32,400 nucleotides of DNA from Oscillospiraceae bacterium (GTDB lineage Bacteria > Bacillota > Clostridia > Oscillospirales > Ruminococcaceae), in contig WRJM01000008.1 of assembly GCA_009782265.1 (NCBI GenBank), forward strand, positions 1 to 32,400, in the 5' to 3' direction. Positions 8,287-15,281 of the stretch are shown piece by piece. Both the position numbers and the translations under genes were made by a program. The notes beneath the pieces were generated by a model that worked only from the letters and a program-made list of their open reading frames with translations, ran no database searches and was not told the origin of the DNA. Position 1 is the stretch's first letter, and each line of letters begins with the position of its first letter.

Positions 8287-8315
8287 TTGCTTTTTATAAA
8301 ATTTTATGGTATAAT
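8287..8315 (+). promoter_or_regulatory. promoter of the glycosyltransferase gene, extended -10
   Basis: TTGCTT, 17 bp, TATAAT, with TGG directly before the -10 (extended -10). The predicted start is near 8322, giving a leader of about 90 nt that holds two perfect hairpins. Confidence 0.7.
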
Positions 8316-8328
8316 TAATACCATAAAA
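8302..8328. promoter_or_regulatory. 11-bp perfect inverted repeat over the -10, operator candidate
   Basis: TTTTATGGTAT, 5-bp centre AATTA, ATACCATAAAA. The centre overlaps the -10 of the plus-strand promoter and the right arm covers the predicted start. The size and position fit a dimeric repressor site. No regulator gene for it is adjacent. Confidence 0.5.
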
Positions 8329-8343
8329 AATCCGGAAAGGAAT

Positions 8344-8393
8344 GTTTGAAAAATAAATTTTTCAAACAGGAATTTGTGCAATGCACAAATTCC
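8344..8393 (+). promoter_or_regulatory. two adjacent perfect hairpins in the 5' leader
   Basis: Hairpin 1 (8344-8367): GTTTGAAAAA, loop TAAA, TTTTTCAAAC, 10 bp. Hairpin 2 (8369-8393): GGAATTTGTGC, loop AAT, GCACAAATTCC, 11 bp. One base separates them, and the second ends directly at the Shine-Dalgarno. TCCGGAAAGG (8331) and TCCGGAGAGG (8391) form a near-direct repeat around the block. Confidence 0.6.
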
Positions 8394-8412
8394 GGAGAGG
8401 GAAGTAAATAAT

Positions 8413-10416
8413 ATGAACATCATGCCCCATACGAAAGAAAATCCGAAAGTGATTACCGCCGCCAAAAACCACGACCCGTCTGTAACCCTGTCCGTCAGCT
8501 TAATCCTTAAAAACGAGGAAAAAATGCTTCCCGCCTGCCTTGAAGCAATCAAACCCCTGCTTGACGCCGTACCGTCCGAGCTTGTGATTGTTGACACCGG
8601 CTCGTCGGACAAGACCGTAGATATCGTAAAGCAATATACGGATAAAATTTATCACTTTGACTGGATTAACGATTTCAGTGCCGCCCGTAACTTCGGCTTG
8701 GAAAAGTGCCGGGGCGCGTGGTTCATGTTCCTTGACGCGGACGACCATTTTACCGACGTGTCCGAATTAATCGAATTTTTCAACAATGAAAGCCTTAACA
8801 GAAGCTATAACACCGCTTTTTATATCACCCGCAACTTTACGACGCCGGAACATGATAAGTATTTCAATTTCTGCGCGCACAGAATTGCGCGTATTACCGA
8901 TAATTTAAAATTTGAAGGTGCGATTCATGAATTTTTTGAAGGCTGGTATCTGCCCGCCTATTACTTTAACAATTCCTATGCCAACCATTACGGCTATGCG
9001 TTTGAAACACAGGCGGATTATGAAAGAAAAGCACAGAGGAATCTTATTCTGCTTGAAAAAGAATTAGAAAAAACGCCCGACGACCTCAGAACCATCAACC
9101 ATTATGTTTCAAGTTACTTAAAGCTTGACGAACACAGGCGTTCTCACATCGAAAGAGCCATGACGCTTGCGGATAATTCCGATAAGCCCGAATTATTTAC
9201 CGCTTATTTCAACGCTTTTGAAATGTATGATAAAGAAAACAAACCCGAAAAAGCACTTGAAGCCCTTAAAAGAGCCGAAGCAAAGGCAAAGCCCGACGAC
9301 GCCATTACAGCGGAAATTCATGCCGCTAAGGGGTATATTCAAGAAAAGCTCGGACAATTCGCCGAAGCGGAAGCTGATATAAAGAAATACATGCAGGTTT
9401 ACCGCAGGAACGAGAACAATGAGCTTGATAAAAGCGCGTTAGGCTTTGTGGTGTCTAACTACCTGTTTCCGGACGCCTTGATTGAAATGCAGAACACGCT
9501 GGCGCATTGCATAAGTAAGCAAAACCGTGCAAACGAAGCCTTAGCCGTTTATGAGGAAAGCGATTTTGCCGCAATGAACTCTGTTTTATATAAAAACACC
9601 GCGGACGTGATTTTAGAAACAGCCGGAAACGAGTTATTAAGCAGAACAGACGCGGAAGCCGCCCGTAAAAAGCTTATCAGTATTTACGAAAGAATCGCGG
9701 AAAACGCCGGTTTTGATAAAACCGTATACTTTGAAAAAGGCATGGAGAAGCTTTATTACGCGGACGGAAGCCTTGCAAAAAGCTTTAAGGTAAACTGCAA
9801 AAACGAGAATCTTGTTTTTACAAGGCTGATGTGCGTAATTGCGGACGAAAGCAAAGAAGAATTGGAAGCGTTTTTAAATTCACCGGAAACGCAAATCAGG
9901 GAAGGGTGTTCGGCGGCGATTTACCACGCGGTTCAAAATCATGTGGATTTAAGTTCCGCGCTTGCCGGTATTCATTATGAGCTTCTGATTTCTCTGCTTG
10001 CCGCAATAACCGGCAACAAACCGGATTTACCCGTGCTTGCGGTTCAGTACAAAGATGATGATTTTTATTTCGCAAGCATTAAAAATTTGTTGTTCGGGGT
10101 TAAATTATATGAAGCGGCTGTCAGCTTAGCGGATACGCTGAACGACAGCCAAAAAGCGGATGTGTACACGAATTATGCCAAATACGCCGCGCTTTATGTT
10201 GAAAACATCTACAATCCGGATTTGTTAAATGAATCCGATATAGGTGCGCTTCCGGAAACCTACCGTTTCGGCTTTTTCATGGGGCAGGCGCAGAAAGAGC
10301 TTGACAAAGGCAACCGAATCGAGTTTGTCCGGTGGCTGAAAAAAGCGTTGATTTCCTGCAATTCCATGCAGGGGATAATTAAATTTTTGTTGGATGAATT
10401 TGTGAAGACGTTGTAA
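8413..10416 (+). CDS. family 2 glycosyltransferase with TPR region
   Basis: Predicted cytoplasmic enzyme transferring a sugar from a nucleotide donor to an unknown acceptor. The 667-residue protein has a GT-A fold at about 24-180: VSLILKNEEKMLPACLEAI, VIVDTGSSDKT (about 58-68), NDFSAARNFGLEKC and the metal-binding FLDADD (D108-D111 region). The rest is helical and includes TPR-like pairs, for example around residues 245-320 (KPEKALEALKRAEAKAKPDD, LGQFAEAEADIKKYM). The architecture is that of the common Bacillota GT2-TPR proteins and of protein-modifying transferases such as SunS, but the acceptor cannot be read from sequence. The ATG at 8413 follows AGAGGG by 11 nt. An in-frame TTG at 8374 lies within hairpin 2 and is less likely. 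A hairpin follows the stop codon. Confidence 0.85.
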   Translation: MNIMPHTKENPKVITAAKNHDPSVTLSVSLILKNEEKMLPACLEAIKPLLDAVPSELVIVDTGSSDKTVDIVKQYTDKIYHFDWINDFSAARNFGLEKCRGAWFMFLDADDHFTDVSELIEFFNNESLNRSYNTAFYITRNFTTPEHDKYFNFCAHRIARITDNLKFEGAIHEFFEGWYLPAYYFNNSYANHYGYAFETQADYERKAQRNLILLEKELEKTPDDLRTINHYVSSYLKLDEHRRSHIERAMTLADNSDKPELFTAYFNAFEMYDKENKPEKALEALKRAEAKAKPDDAITAEIHAAKGYIQEKLGQFAEAEADIKKYMQVYRRNENNELDKSALGFVVSNYLFPDALIEMQNTLAHCISKQNRANEALAVYEESDFAAMNSVLYKNTADVILETAGNELLSRTDAEAARKKLISIYERIAENAGFDKTVYFEKGMEKLYYADGSLAKSFKVNCKNENLVFTRLMCVIADESKEELEAFLNSPETQIREGCSAAIYHAVQNHVDLSSALAGIHYELLISLLAAITGNKPDLPVLAVQYKDDDFYFASIKNLLFGVKLYEAAVSLADTLNDSQKADVYTNYAKYAALYVENIYNPDLLNESDIGALPETYRFGFFMGQAQKELDKGNRIEFVRWLKKALISCNSMQGIIKFLLDEFVKTL

Positions 10417-10425
10417 AATGATACG

Positions 10426-10445
10426 GGGCGGCAGAATTGCCGCCC
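10426..10445 (+). terminator. hairpin after the glycosyltransferase gene
   Basis: GGGCGGCA, loop GAAT, TGCCGCCC: 8 perfect GC-rich pairs, 10 nt after the stop codon. The following TTAATGTTTA is a poor T tract, so it is a terminator or a REP-like palindrome. Confidence 0.5.
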
Positions 10446-10470
10446 TTAATGTTTATAATGCGTATTTACG

Positions 10471-10598
10471 AACCACCCCGTCACCGAATTCGCTTTACGA
10501 ATTCAATGCCACCCCTCCAAGGAGGGGAATGGTTTTCCTTTTAAACGAGTTAAATTCCCCTCCTGCGGAGGGGTGGACGCGAAGCGGACGGGGTGGTT
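10471..10598. repeat. 128-bp palindromic element with ACCACCCCGTC ends
   Basis: Terminal inverted repeats AACCACCCCGTC (10471-10482) and GACGGGGTGGTT (10587-10598) enclose two inner hairpins: CCACCCCTCC/GGAGGGG near 10509-10528 and CCCCTCC/GGAGGGGTGG near 10557-10576. The element is non-coding in practice and MITE-like. It belongs to a different family from the GTAGGGG copies. Confidence 0.75.
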
Positions 10599-10599
10599 T

Positions 10600-10618
10600 G
10601 TAGGGGCAACGCCCCTAC
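10600..10618. repeat. minimal GTAGGGG palindrome
   Basis: GTAGGGGC, AAC, GCCCCTAC: a perfect short version of the GTAGGGG family, abutting the end of the 128-bp element. Confidence 0.7.
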
Positions 10619-10705
10619 CCATTATATAAATAATTTTGTGACAAAACACCCCCCTCAATTGTGTATATTACAGAACCGGTTTAAAACGAAAAAGAAAGGC
10701 AGGCG

Positions 10706-11224
10706 GTGAATTTGACGCATGAGCAGTTAAACGCGGACGTCGCCGAATACCGCGCCGCTGTGTTCCGTTTGGCGTTCGGTTGCACGGGCAGCCGCTTTGA
10801 CGCGGACGACATCGCGCAGGAAGTGTTCTTCAAACTTTATAAGTATGAAAAACCTTTCAAAGATGACGAACATAAAAAAGCGTTTATCCTCCGCGTGACC
10901 GTAAATTTATGCAAGAACCTGCAAAAATCCGCTTGGTTCAATAAGCGCGCGGATTATGAAAACTATAAGGAAACGTTCAAAAATGCGCCGGATAGCGTAT
11001 ATTACGCGGTCAATGAGCAGGAAAGCGAACTGCGCGAAACCATACTGCAGCTGAACCCGAAGTACCGCGCTGTGATTTACCTGTTCTATTATGAGGGGTA
11101 TACCGCGGCGGAAACGGCAAAGATTCTGAAAATTTCCGAAAGCAACGTAACCACACGCTTAAACCGCGCAAGAAACCAGCTTAAAACACAATTGATTAAT
11201 AACAAGGAGGCAGTTTATGAATAA
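10706..11224 (+). CDS. ECF-type RNA polymerase sigma factor
   Basis: Extracytoplasmic-function sigma-70 protein, 172 residues, redirecting RNA polymerase to an unknown regulon. Region 2 is at about 10-75 (YRAAVFRLAFGCTG, DADDIAQEVFFKLYKY, KAFILRVTVNLCKN). Region 4 is at about 110-165 (LRETILQLNPKYRAVIYLFY, YTAAETAKILKISESNVTTR, LNRARNQLK). Region 3 is absent, as usual for ECF factors. The start is GTG at 10706, with GGCAGG a few bases upstream. The stop overlaps the next gene by 8 nt, so the two are translationally coupled. That neighbour has a short cytoplasmic N-terminus and one membrane segment, the arrangement of a sigma/anti-sigma pair. Confidence 0.92.
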   Translation: MNLTHEQLNADVAEYRAAVFRLAFGCTGSRFDADDIAQEVFFKLYKYEKPFKDDEHKKAFILRVTVNLCKNLQKSAWFNKRADYENYKETFKNAPDSVYYAVNEQESELRETILQLNPKYRAVIYLFYYEGYTAAETAKILKISESNVTTRLNRARNQLKTQLINNKEAVYE

Positions 11225-12935
11225 ATACACAGAATTAATGAGCGGAATCGAACCCGCTGCAAGCGACGAAGCGTTCGTAAACGATGTTTTAAAAAAAGAA
11301 GCTCTCTGCGGAACAGAAAAAAAAGCCAATAAAGCCAAAAGGTACGGAAACCCCGTTATGCGGCAGTTAATGCCCTTAATGCTGGCAATGGTGATTCTTG
11401 TCGGCGGAAGCGCGGCGGTAGGGATTATATTGTCAAGGGACAATGACGGCGCGGGCGAAAGATTCACGGAAAATATGCCGGAAGAGGATTCAGCGCAGGA
11501 CACAAATTACGCATTGAATGAAGAAGACGACAACGATACGTATTTGGGTTCGGCAATTGATTTAATCGGTGAAACGCATTATTATACCGAACCTTTTGTG
11601 TGGGTGCGCTCCGGATATCCGGATAAAGTTTATACAGATTACGCTCATACCGTGCTTGATGTGTTCCCTGATATTGAGTTTATTTATACACCGCAGAAAG
11701 TCACCGTAACAGAATACAAAAACAATCAATTTTATGCCGAAAAAACCTTTGCCACGGATATGATTACCCATGTCGGTTTTGCGGATATAGCGGGCGACGG
11801 TTATCCTGAGCTTTGTTTCATGTATGTTTCGGAATTTGACGGCGTCAAAGAAACCCATATCATTGTTTATGACCTGAGAGAAGATAAAACCTACAGATGG
11901 GGCGGCGTTGTAACCGGCGATGATTATTTGATTATGGGTACAACGGTCGGCACAAGGGGCGATAATTTCTTAGCGGGTACACAGGATAAAGTAAAAATGA
12001 TGGTTTGGTTGTGTTCGCCGACAGGGGAAATTTATTACGACTCCGATAAATATTTAACCAACTGCGAGCTTGTTGTGATTGGTGATGAGTTATATTTAGA
12101 ACCGGTTGCAGATATAACGCAAGAACCCGTTGATATTACAAGTCTGCCCGAAGCACCTAAATTTGAACTGCCTATAGACAAGAATGTCGGCGTAGTTACC
12201 GAATGGACGGAATGGGACGGCGGCTTCCGCGGACACTCGGGCATAGATATAAGCGCGCCGGCAGGTACGCCGATAATGGCGGCGGCGGACGGTACGGTTA
12301 TTTTAGCGGATTGGGCGAGCGGCTACGGACGTGCAGTAATCATAGAGCATGAGAACGGCTACAAAACGCTTTACGGACACTGCGAATCCTTCGCTGACGG
12401 TATAGCAGAGGGGCAAAAAGTGGAGCGCGGCGAAACAATCGCGTATGTAGGTTCTACAGGCCGGGCAGACGGACCTCATGTGCATTTAGAATTCAGACAT
12501 GGGGGACAAATCCTCAATCCTACCGACTTTATGGATTTCAGCACAATAGCGATTGCGATTCCCGACCGGAACGAAGCAGTAAACAGCAGTGAATGGGAAG
12601 ATGTGCCGTCGGCGCAGGTGGTGAATAATTTAAGTCAAATAGCGAGTATAGAATCTTCGCTTAATGCGTGGGTAGATAATATCAGCGTTTTATATAAAAC
12701 AAACAGCACAAAAATTACGCTTTCCGTTTCCGGAAGCGGAGAATATGAGCTTACATTCAACCTTGTGGTTGATGGGGAAAATGGGGATGAAGCGATTCAA
12801 GAGTTTACGCTTTCTTCTGTAAACGGAATTAATTCCGGAACATTTACAAACCTGACGAGCGCGAAAAATTACAAGATTAGGTTGTCATCGGGAGAACGCA
12901 GCGACAGCGATTTAAAAATTACGATAACCCAGTAA
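11217..12935 (+). CDS. membrane M23 peptidase, putative anti-sigma partner
   Basis: Predicted single-pass membrane protein, 572 residues. Residues 1-50 are cytoplasmic and basic, resembling the short N-terminal domain of anti-sigma factors (MNKYTELMSGIEPAASDEAF). A membrane segment at about 51-72 follows. Outside lie an acidic linker, a region of about 230 residues with an FG-GAP-like stretch (FADIAGDGYPELCFMYV), and a LytM/M23 domain at about 325-435 with zinc ligands H340 and D344 (HSGIDISAPAG) and H421-x-H423 (GPHVHLEF). A beta-rich C-terminal domain of about 120 residues follows. Zinc ligands are intact, so endopeptidase activity on peptidoglycan cross-bridges is plausible. It is translated from GGAGG 6 nt before the ATG and overlaps the sigma gene by 8 nt. 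The anti-sigma role is inferred from operon position and topology only. Confidence 0.85.
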   Translation: MNKYTELMSGIEPAASDEAFVNDVLKKEALCGTEKKANKAKRYGNPVMRQLMPLMLAMVILVGGSAAVGIILSRDNDGAGERFTENMPEEDSAQDTNYALNEEDDNDTYLGSAIDLIGETHYYTEPFVWVRSGYPDKVYTDYAHTVLDVFPDIEFIYTPQKVTVTEYKNNQFYAEKTFATDMITHVGFADIAGDGYPELCFMYVSEFDGVKETHIIVYDLREDKTYRWGGVVTGDDYLIMGTTVGTRGDNFLAGTQDKVKMMVWLCSPTGEIYYDSDKYLTNCELVVIGDELYLEPVADITQEPVDITSLPEAPKFELPIDKNVGVVTEWTEWDGGFRGHSGIDISAPAGTPIMAAADGTVILADWASGYGRAVIIEHENGYKTLYGHCESFADGIAEGQKVERGETIAYVGSTGRADGPHVHLEFRHGGQILNPTDFMDFSTIAIAIPDRNEAVNSSEWEDVPSAQVVNNLSQIASIESSLNAWVDNISVLYKTNSTKITLSVSGSGEYELTFNLVVDGENGDEAIQEFTLSSVNGINSGTFTNLTSAKNYKIRLSSGERSDSDLKITITQ

Positions 12936-12958
12936 ATTTAATAAAACCGCCAAAAAAC

Positions 12959-13070
12959 ATGTAGGGGCGACCCTTGTACTTAGCAAAACTAAGTACCGGT
13001 CGCCCGAAACGAAATAAAACAACAGATTTTTATACTACGTTCGGGACGCCACACGGGGCGTCCCCTACAT
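12959..13070. repeat. GTAGGGG-family element, 112 bp, two hairpins
   Basis: Ends are ATGTAGGGG (12959-12967) and CCCCTACAT (13062-13070). The left hairpin (about 12965-13004) pairs GGGCGACC with GGTCGCCC and TACTTAG with CTAAGTA. The right hairpin (about 13043-13065) pairs GGGACGCC with GGCGTCCC. It fills the gap between the sigma/M23 operon and queA and may also stop transcription. Confidence 0.75.
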
Positions 13071-13077
13071 TTTTGCA

Positions 13078-13106
13078 TTGACGAAACAAAGATTTTATGT
13101 TATGAT
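13078..13106 (+). promoter_or_regulatory. promoter of queA, leaderless geometry
   Basis: TTGACG, 17 bp, TATGAT. The -10 ends 6 nt before the queA ATG, so the start site should coincide with the start codon. The promoter begins 8 bp after the end of the GTAGGGG element. Confidence 0.7.
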
Positions 13107-13112
13107 AAAACC

Positions 13113-14162
13113 ATGAAAAAATCCGATTTTTATTACGAATTGCCTGAACAATTAATCGCGCAAACCCCCATAGAACCCCGCGATGCTTCCCGCCTGTTGA
13201 AAATTGACAGGGGGTGCGCCCCCTGCGAGTATTTCAGCAACGCTTTAACGCACAGCAATTTTTATAGCTTGGCAGATTTCCTGAATAAAGGCGATTTGCT
13301 GATTTTAAATGATTCCAAAGTATTTCCGGCGCGGCTTCTCGGCGTTAAGGAAAACACAGGCGTTCCCGTTGAATTTCTGCTTCTCGAGCAAAAAGAAAAG
13401 GATATTTGGGAAACCATGGTTCACCCCGGGCGCAGACTTAAAAAAGGCAGTATTGTTTGTTTCGGGGAAGAGCTGAAAGCGGAAGTTTTGGGTTCAGTTA
13501 ATGACGGCAACAGGCTTGTCCGATTTGAATCTGAAGGTGATTTTTACGCGCTTTTAGACAGAATCGGCAATACCCCCCTGCCGCCGTATATCACGGAAAA
13601 ACTTGAAGATAAGACCCGTTACAACACGATTTATTCGCGCTACGACGTTCGCGGCGGCGAACGTTTGGGTTCTGCCGCCGCGCCGACCGCAGGGCTGCAT
13701 TTTACAGAGCGCGTTTTTGAAAGCCTTGCGGGAAAAGGTATAGAAACAGCGTATATAACGCTTCATGTGGGGCTTGGGACGTTCCGCCCCGTGAAAGCCG
13801 AAATAATTACAGAGCACAAAATGCACCGCGAACGGTACGTTCTGCCGGAAGAAACAGCGCGGAAAATAGCCGAATGTAAGGCGCAAGGCGGCAGGGTTAT
13901 TCCCGTGGGGACGACCGCTTGCAGAACTTTAGAAGCTTCGGGCGGCAAGACGGGAAGCGGAAGCACTGATATTTTTATTTATCCGGGTTATAAGTTTAAA
14001 TTAACCGACGGTCTGCTGACAAATTTTCATCTGCCGGAAAGCACGCTGATAATGCTCGTGAGCGCGTTTTTGGGCAGAGAAAAAACTCTGAATGTTTATG
14101 AAGCGGCAATCAGGGAGAAGTACCGCTTTTTCAGCTTCGGGGATTGTATGCTGATTATATAG
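13113..14162 (+). CDS. queA: S-adenosylmethionine:tRNA ribosyltransferase-isomerase
   Basis: Transfers and isomerises the ribose of S-adenosylmethionine onto preQ1 at tRNA position 34, giving epoxyqueuosine. The 349 residues include the family signatures LPEQLIAQTPIEPRDASRLL, GDLLILNDSKVFPARL, GSAAAPTAGLHFT, ITLHVGLGTFRPV and LTNFHLPESTLIMLVSAF, and a complete C-terminus (YRFFSFGD). Compared with the QueA sequences I remember (E. coli, B. subtilis), this protein has two extra segments of about seven residues. One lies after SRLLKID (within RGCAPCEYFSNALT) and one after TIYS (within RYDVRGGERL), and each coincides with a perfect DNA palindrome. No Shine-Dalgarno is visible, and the promoter lies 6 nt from the ATG, so translation is probably leaderless. 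Its stop codon abuts the tRNA-Leu promoter. Confidence 0.95.
   Translation: MKKSDFYYELPEQLIAQTPIEPRDASRLLKIDRGCAPCEYFSNALTHSNFYSLADFLNKGDLLILNDSKVFPARLLGVKENTGVPVEFLLLEQKEKDIWETMVHPGRRLKKGSIVCFGEELKAEVLGSVNDGNRLVRFESEGDFYALLDRIGNTPLPPYITEKLEDKTRYNTIYSRYDVRGGERLGSAAAPTAGLHFTERVFESLAGKGIETAYITLHVGLGTFRPVKAEIITEHKMHRERYVLPEETARKIAECKAQGGRVIPVGTTACRTLEASGGKTGSGSTDIFIYPGYKFKLTDGLLTNFHLPESTLIMLVSAFLGREKTLNVYEAAIREKYRFFSFGDCMLII
13208..13225. repeat. palindrome inside queA, first
   Basis: CAGGGGG, TGCG, CCCCCTG: 7-bp perfect arms encoding part of an extra segment of QueA near residue 35. It resembles the GC-rich cores of the intergenic repeats. Confidence 0.6.
13645..13664. repeat. palindrome inside queA, second
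   Basis: ACGTTCGC, GGCG, GCGAACGT: 8-bp perfect arms encoding DVRGGER, the second extra segment of QueA just before the GSAAAPTAG signature. Confidence 0.6.
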
Positions 14163-14191
14163 TTGACAAATCCGCCGGTTTATGCTATAAT
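14163..14191 (+). promoter_or_regulatory. consensus sigma-A promoter of tRNA-Leu
   Basis: TTGACA, 17 bp, TATAAT, with TGC before the -10. Both hexamers are exact. The -35 begins on the base after the queA stop codon, and the predicted start is about 11 nt before the mature tRNA. Confidence 0.9.
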
Positions 14192-14208
14192 TTATTGACA
14201 CGTTCTAA

Positions 14209-14291
14209 GCCGCTGTGTCGGAATGGCAGACGAGGTAGACTCAAAATCTATTGTGGGCAACCACGTGTGGGTTCAAGTCCCACCAGCGGCA
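14209..14291 (+). tRNA. tRNA-Leu (anticodon CAA)
   Basis: An 83-nt type II tRNA. Acceptor GCCGCTG pairs with CAGCGGC (14284-14290), discriminator A14291. D stem TCG/CGA; anticodon stem GTAGA/TCTAT; loop CTCAAAA with anticodon CAA at 14242-14244, reading UUG. A long variable arm is present, and the T arm is GTGGG, TTCAAGT, CCCAC. CCA is not encoded. Confidence 0.96.
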
Positions 14292-14389
14292 GCGCCGAGC
14301 CGGCGCGAGCAGTATCTCAGCAATTTTCAAGGTTTCCGAAACATTTTACAAAAGTGCTGTTCGGATTTAACTGCTTCAAGTTCAGACGC

Positions 14390-14423
14390 TCCCCGCTTTT
14401 TAAAAAAGTTGCGGGGATTTTTT
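14390..14423 (+). terminator. intrinsic terminator after tRNA-Leu
   Basis: TCCCCGC (14390-14396) pairs with GCGGGGA (14411-14417), followed by TTTTTT. The 98 bp between the tRNA and this hairpin contain nothing I can assign except a short GC-rich inverted repeat just after the tRNA (14292-14310). Confidence 0.85.
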
Positions 14424-14442
14424 ATTATATAATCGTTTTCTG

Positions 14443-14471
14443 TTGACTTCTATCGTTTTTAATGGTAAAAT
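14443..14471 (+). promoter_or_regulatory. promoter of the structured leader and membrane-protein genes
   Basis: TTGACT, 17 bp, TAAAAT. The predicted start (about 14478) coincides with the first paired base of the hairpin at 14479. Confidence 0.65.
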
Positions 14472-14478
14472 ATAATTT

Positions 14479-14581
14479 ATACGAATACCGATTATAAAAG
14501 CTCTTAAAAATCTGGATAAAAAGCTTGCATTTATGGTTTTTGTACGGATTTCTCAGAAAGCTTTTAATGAGGGATTCGTAT
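14479..14581 (+). ncRNA. long structured 5' leader, unknown class
   Basis: About 103 nt fold back on themselves. ATACGAAT (14479-14486) pairs with ATTCGTAT (14574-14581). CC with GG follows. TAAAAGCT (14495-14502) pairs with AGCTTTTA (14559-14566), AAATC (14508-14512) with GATTT (14547-14551), and AAAAA (14518-14522) with TTTTT (14537-14541). About 45 nt follow before the start codon. I recognise no known riboswitch; a cis-regulatory leader, a small RNA or a MITE are all possible. Confidence 0.45.
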
Positions 14582-14626
14582 TAAGCATAGGTTTAAATTA
14601 AATTTAATCAGGAGGAAATATTGATT

Positions 14627-15280
14627 ATGGAACCACAAAATCCGATGAACCCCCAAGAACCGCAGAACCCTTACAATCAACAGCCTCAGCAAGTTCAGCA
14701 AGACCCGCCCCCCGCGCAGAACCCGTACGGTCAGCAAGCACCGCAGTATACATATAATCCCGTAATGCCCGAACCTAAGAAGAAAGTCAACCCCGCCGGT
14801 ATTATTGCCGGTGTGCTTGTGGTGGTTTTGGTTTTAGTGTTCGCGGTGTTCTCGAACATGTCGAGCCCGAAGGAGTTTTCTAAAGCGGGGTTGACCATCA
14901 CGCTGACCGATAAGTTCGATGTACCCAAGGAACGCTATCCGGATTTTGATGTCGTTTATGAATCAAGAACCTCCATGATGGCTGCTATTAAAGAAGATTT
15001 CGGTACTTTAGAGTACGTAGGAATTCCCAGCGATATATCATTGAGAGAATACGCGGAAATGGTAATGGATGCCAACAGAAAAAGCGGCTCTGTCAAAGAA
15101 AAAGACGGATTGGTTTATTTTGAGTATACCGACTCCAATCAAGGACAAAGGTTTTCGTATTTCGCAACCGTTTTCCGCGGGAAAGACGCTTACTGGCTTG
15201 TTCAGTTCTTCTGCGAAGAAAAGAATTATGACAAATTGCAGAAAGATTTCATCAAATGGGCGCAGTCCGTTGAAGTTTAA
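14627..15280 (+). CDS. single-pass membrane protein with Gln/Pro-rich N-terminus
   Basis: Family not recognised; 217 residues. The first 50 or so residues are disordered and rich in Gln, Asn and Pro (NPYNQQPQQVQQDPPPAQNP). A basic stop (KKKVNPAG) and a membrane segment (IIAGVLVVVLVLVFAVF) follow, so the tail should be cytoplasmic. The extracellular part of about 140 residues is folded in appearance (GLTITLTDKFDV, SYFATVFRGKDAYWLVQFFC) and recalls PsbP-like/DUF1795 domains only loosely. GGAGG lies 11 nt before this ATG and 5 nt before an in-frame TTG at 14621, so the start could be two codons earlier. The gene has a structured leader upstream and is followed, across a repeat, by another membrane protein with a Gln-rich tail. 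Confidence 0.75.
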   Translation: MEPQNPMNPQEPQNPYNQQPQQVQQDPPPAQNPYGQQAPQYTYNPVMPEPKKKVNPAGIIAGVLVVVLVLVFAVFSNMSSPKEFSKAGLTITLTDKFDVPKERYPDFDVVYESRTSMMAAIKEDFGTLEYVGIPSDISLREYAEMVMDANRKSGSVKEKDGLVYFEYTDSNQGQRFSYFATVFRGKDAYWLVQFFCEEKNYDKLQKDFIKWAQSVEV

Positions 15281-15281
15281 T

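Noticed and set aside
8339-8356. Leader peptide ATG-TTT-GAA-AAA-TAA before the glycosyltransferase gene
   Set aside because: The purine-rich stretch is only 1 nt from the ATG, and four codons with no regulatory pattern are not convincing as an attenuator.
10621-10705. Autoregulatory ECF promoter before the sigma gene
   Set aside because: TGTGACA and TATATT are present but spacing is off for sigma-A, and no clear ECF -35/-10 pair can be fixed by eye.
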